Of a stretch of DNA of 64,000 nucleotides, positions 62,127 through 64,000 are shown piece by piece (position 1 is the stretch's first letter; each line of letters opens with the position of its first letter). The position numbers were made by a program, and so were the translations under genes. The notes under the pieces were generated by a model that saw nothing but the letters and a program-made list of their open reading frames with translations, made no database searches and had not been told where the DNA came from. The DNA lies in the NCBI GenBank assembly GCA_029721515.1, contig CM056561.1, forward strand, positions 19,512,635 through 19,576,634, given 5' to 3'. Source of the DNA: Synanceia verrucosa (lineage: Eukaryota; Chordata; Actinopteri; Perciformes; Synanceiidae).

Positions 62127-63500
62127 AGAGTCGTCAAGGGACCAGAGACCAGGAACGGATGACCAAGAGTATCCGAGCAATGTCATTTTTTTTACACAGA
62201 ATATCCTTTTTTTCTTGTTTTATACCTAAAATACATAGGATTTTAAATCAGGGTTAACTGTAGAAATAAAGCCAAGGCAGCATGGTTTCCCCTCTATTTT
62301 ATACAGGTCTATACTGTGTATTCTGATTCACTTTGCAAAAAATGTTGTTTTCTAAACCAGTTCTTAGACATTATTATTATGGCAATTATTTCGTACAAGC
62401 AGCGCTCTTCTGTTCATCGGGCAACATGTAAGTCAGCCCGCTCACATGCAGTCGAGATTAATTGCTTACGACGCGTTGGCATTAAATTTTGCATTGCAAA
62501 TTCTTCAAACAAATAATGCAGAAATCTTGACATTATTTAGCAGCCATTTCAAGTTTTGGTGTTGTGTGTGGGTTTTTTTTTTGAGATGTGATAAAACAGA
62601 CATCTGATGCTAAATTAATTGATAATGAATACCGAATCAAAATTTGTTCTCAGGGATGGTCATGGCGATAGTTTTATTGGAAGAACCTTACTGACTTTCA
62701 GACATTTACACTCTGGTCATTGTTGGCTGTGTATATGGAAACGTGTACTCTACTGTAGTAAATAGGAACAACTGTTGTTTTAATATGCTACCTGTGTTTG
62801 TCCTTCTTCATCTATATGTTCAGTCGTGTTCCACACCACCCTCTCCTGTTAACCATCTGTAACACCATCTGCGAAATCATGACGTAGTTTGACCAATGTT
62901 TCAGTTTCTGTTTCATTTTGTAACACACTCCTACAGTAAGTAGCTGAGTTTTGTATTATTATTTTATTCCTTAGAATTTAACTTAATTTGAATATTTCTT
63001 TCTATAACATTCAAGGTTTGTTTTTTCATGTAATGTGTTTTTATCTTCTTTTTAATAAGATGATATTTATTGTGTTGTTTTTTCTAAACATTCACATTAT
63101 GGCATGCCTGTGAGCATGAAATGTAAGACAAGATGACAAGACATCACCTCCGAGGCTTTTTCTGTGCACAGTGTCAGTAAATGTCATTAAATTCACAGCA
63201 ACATTATGGGGTGCACTGTAACAAGACTAGTATTTGTATTTGCGTACTTTTCTTAGCAATGACCTGTAAATAATATTTCAGCATTGTCTTTTGGATAGGA
63301 CAAGTACACATGATTAATCCATGGATAAATTTATTAAATAATCTGGAGTTTTTTTCATAAACATGATCAGAAAAGTTATATTTTGTGTGCTGTGTTTTAT
63401 AGAACACTGTAGTTCAAAGATACCTAACTGTTTGCTTTGGTTCATTTTGTTTGCTTAAAGATATATGTCCACCTTTTGACTCAAACCGAATAAAATAGGC
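62127..63500 (+). other. tspyl2: 3' UTR and downstream DNA of tspyl2
   Basis: A first AATAAA lies at 62,265-62,270, about 140 nt past the stop, and another at 63,489-63,494. The sequence between is AT-rich with no gene, so a short and a long mRNA form are possible. Confidence 0.5.
62265..62270 (+). terminator. tspyl2: Proximal AATAAA poly(A) signal, tspyl2
   Basis: Canonical AATAAA about 140 nt after the stop. The distal alternative is at 63,489-63,494. Confidence 0.5.
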
Positions 63501-64000
63501 AGTTGTTTCACCTCGTTGTCTCCTTGTTTGTATCACTCCATTAATCAGAACATGCTGTCAACAGAAAGCAATGGATGAACAATTCAGTTTAAATTCCTCA
63601 CTCCTGTTCAAAATGGTGAAGAGCAGGGAAATCAGTGAGAAAGAAAGAGTCTGAATTAAAGCTCTTTGTGATGCTGGATGCTCTTTGAGACAAACAGGAC
63701 AATTGATCTAATCGATTTGTTAAGCACTGTACAGCAGCATGAAACATGCAGATTTTTACATAGCAAGTTTTCTGAAGTTATATATTTATTAAAATTTATT
63801 AATATTTATATTGTGTAAATGAGGCATTATCTGATGCTAACTTTTGGTGAATTCAAGAGAAAGCTATGGACAACATTTAGCAAAAAACACTTAAGTGTGT
63901 CTTTTCAATGCTCTCTCTCCACCAGTCTGAAAGAAGACAATATAATGGGTGCAAAACATCCTAAAATCTCAAAATTGATCAGGGTATGTTTTGCCTGAAG
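63501..64000. other. AT-rich window end with no gene seen
   Basis: AT-rich sequence with TTTATTAA-type runs near 63,780-63,812 and no open frame of interest. Confidence 0.5.

Noticed and set aside
1..64000. CRISPR arrays, operons, insertion sequences, riboswitches
   Set aside because: The spliced genes and fish-type repeats make this vertebrate nuclear DNA, and no spaced direct-repeat array is present beyond simple tandem repeats.

Overview
This is a stretch of vertebrate nuclear DNA, almost certainly from a teleost fish of the percomorph type. Genes have many short exons with GT..AG introns, AATAAA poly(A) signals, long (TG)n/(CA)n and (GA)n microsatellites, and several repeats that look like common fish retroposons and MITEs. 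The proteins I recognise are fish-like versions of single-copy human genes. There are no bacterial features.

Layout: positions 1 to about 18,300 contain no gene I can support, only microsatellites, pyrimidine-rich DNA, pieces of retroposons and two unassigned exon-like segments. From 18.5 to 21.6 kb lies a four-exon plus-strand gene joining an N-terminal THAP domain to C2H2 zinc fingers (486 aa). From 22.4 to 28.5 kb lies porcn on the plus strand (462 aa, Wnt O-acyltransferase), behind a promoter with four ATTGG boxes. From 29.0 to 30.1 kb, minus strand, a tiny four-exon gene may encode a 47-residue lysine-rich protein that I do not recognise. From 31.4 to about 37.1 kb lies wdr13 on the plus strand (482 aa). 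From about 39.9 to 43.0 kb lies gpr173 on the minus strand, an orphan GPCR with an intronless 402-aa coding region. From about 48.3 to 56.7 kb, minus strand, is a glycogen-targeting PP1 regulatory subunit most like PPP1R3F (636 aa, four exons). From 57.8 to 62.3 kb, plus strand and head to head with it, is a SET/NAP-family gene most like tspyl2 (545 aa, eight exons).

PORCN, WDR13, PPP1R3F, GPR173 and TSPYL2 all map to human Xp11.2, so the window is a compacted piece of a conserved linkage group rather than a functional operon. The genes work separately: Wnt ligand acylation (porcn), a nuclear WD40 scaffold (wdr13), neuronal orphan receptor signalling (gpr173), glycogen metabolism (ppp1r3f), chromatin and histone chaperoning (tspyl2) and probable DNA binding (the THAP/C2H2 gene). 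All exon joins were derived by eye from splice sites and reading-frame phase. Each of the seven assembled coding sequences is an exact multiple of three and ends at a stop codon.

The less ordinary items are the THAP plus C2H2 architecture, the lysine-rich micro-gene, the helically spaced ATTGG cluster, the pair of in-frame micro-exons in porcn, a tRNA-type SINE with perfect 9-bp target-site duplications, and a 0.4-kb TTAA-flanked MITE in a tspyl2 intron. I did not find evidence of a wholly new biological system.
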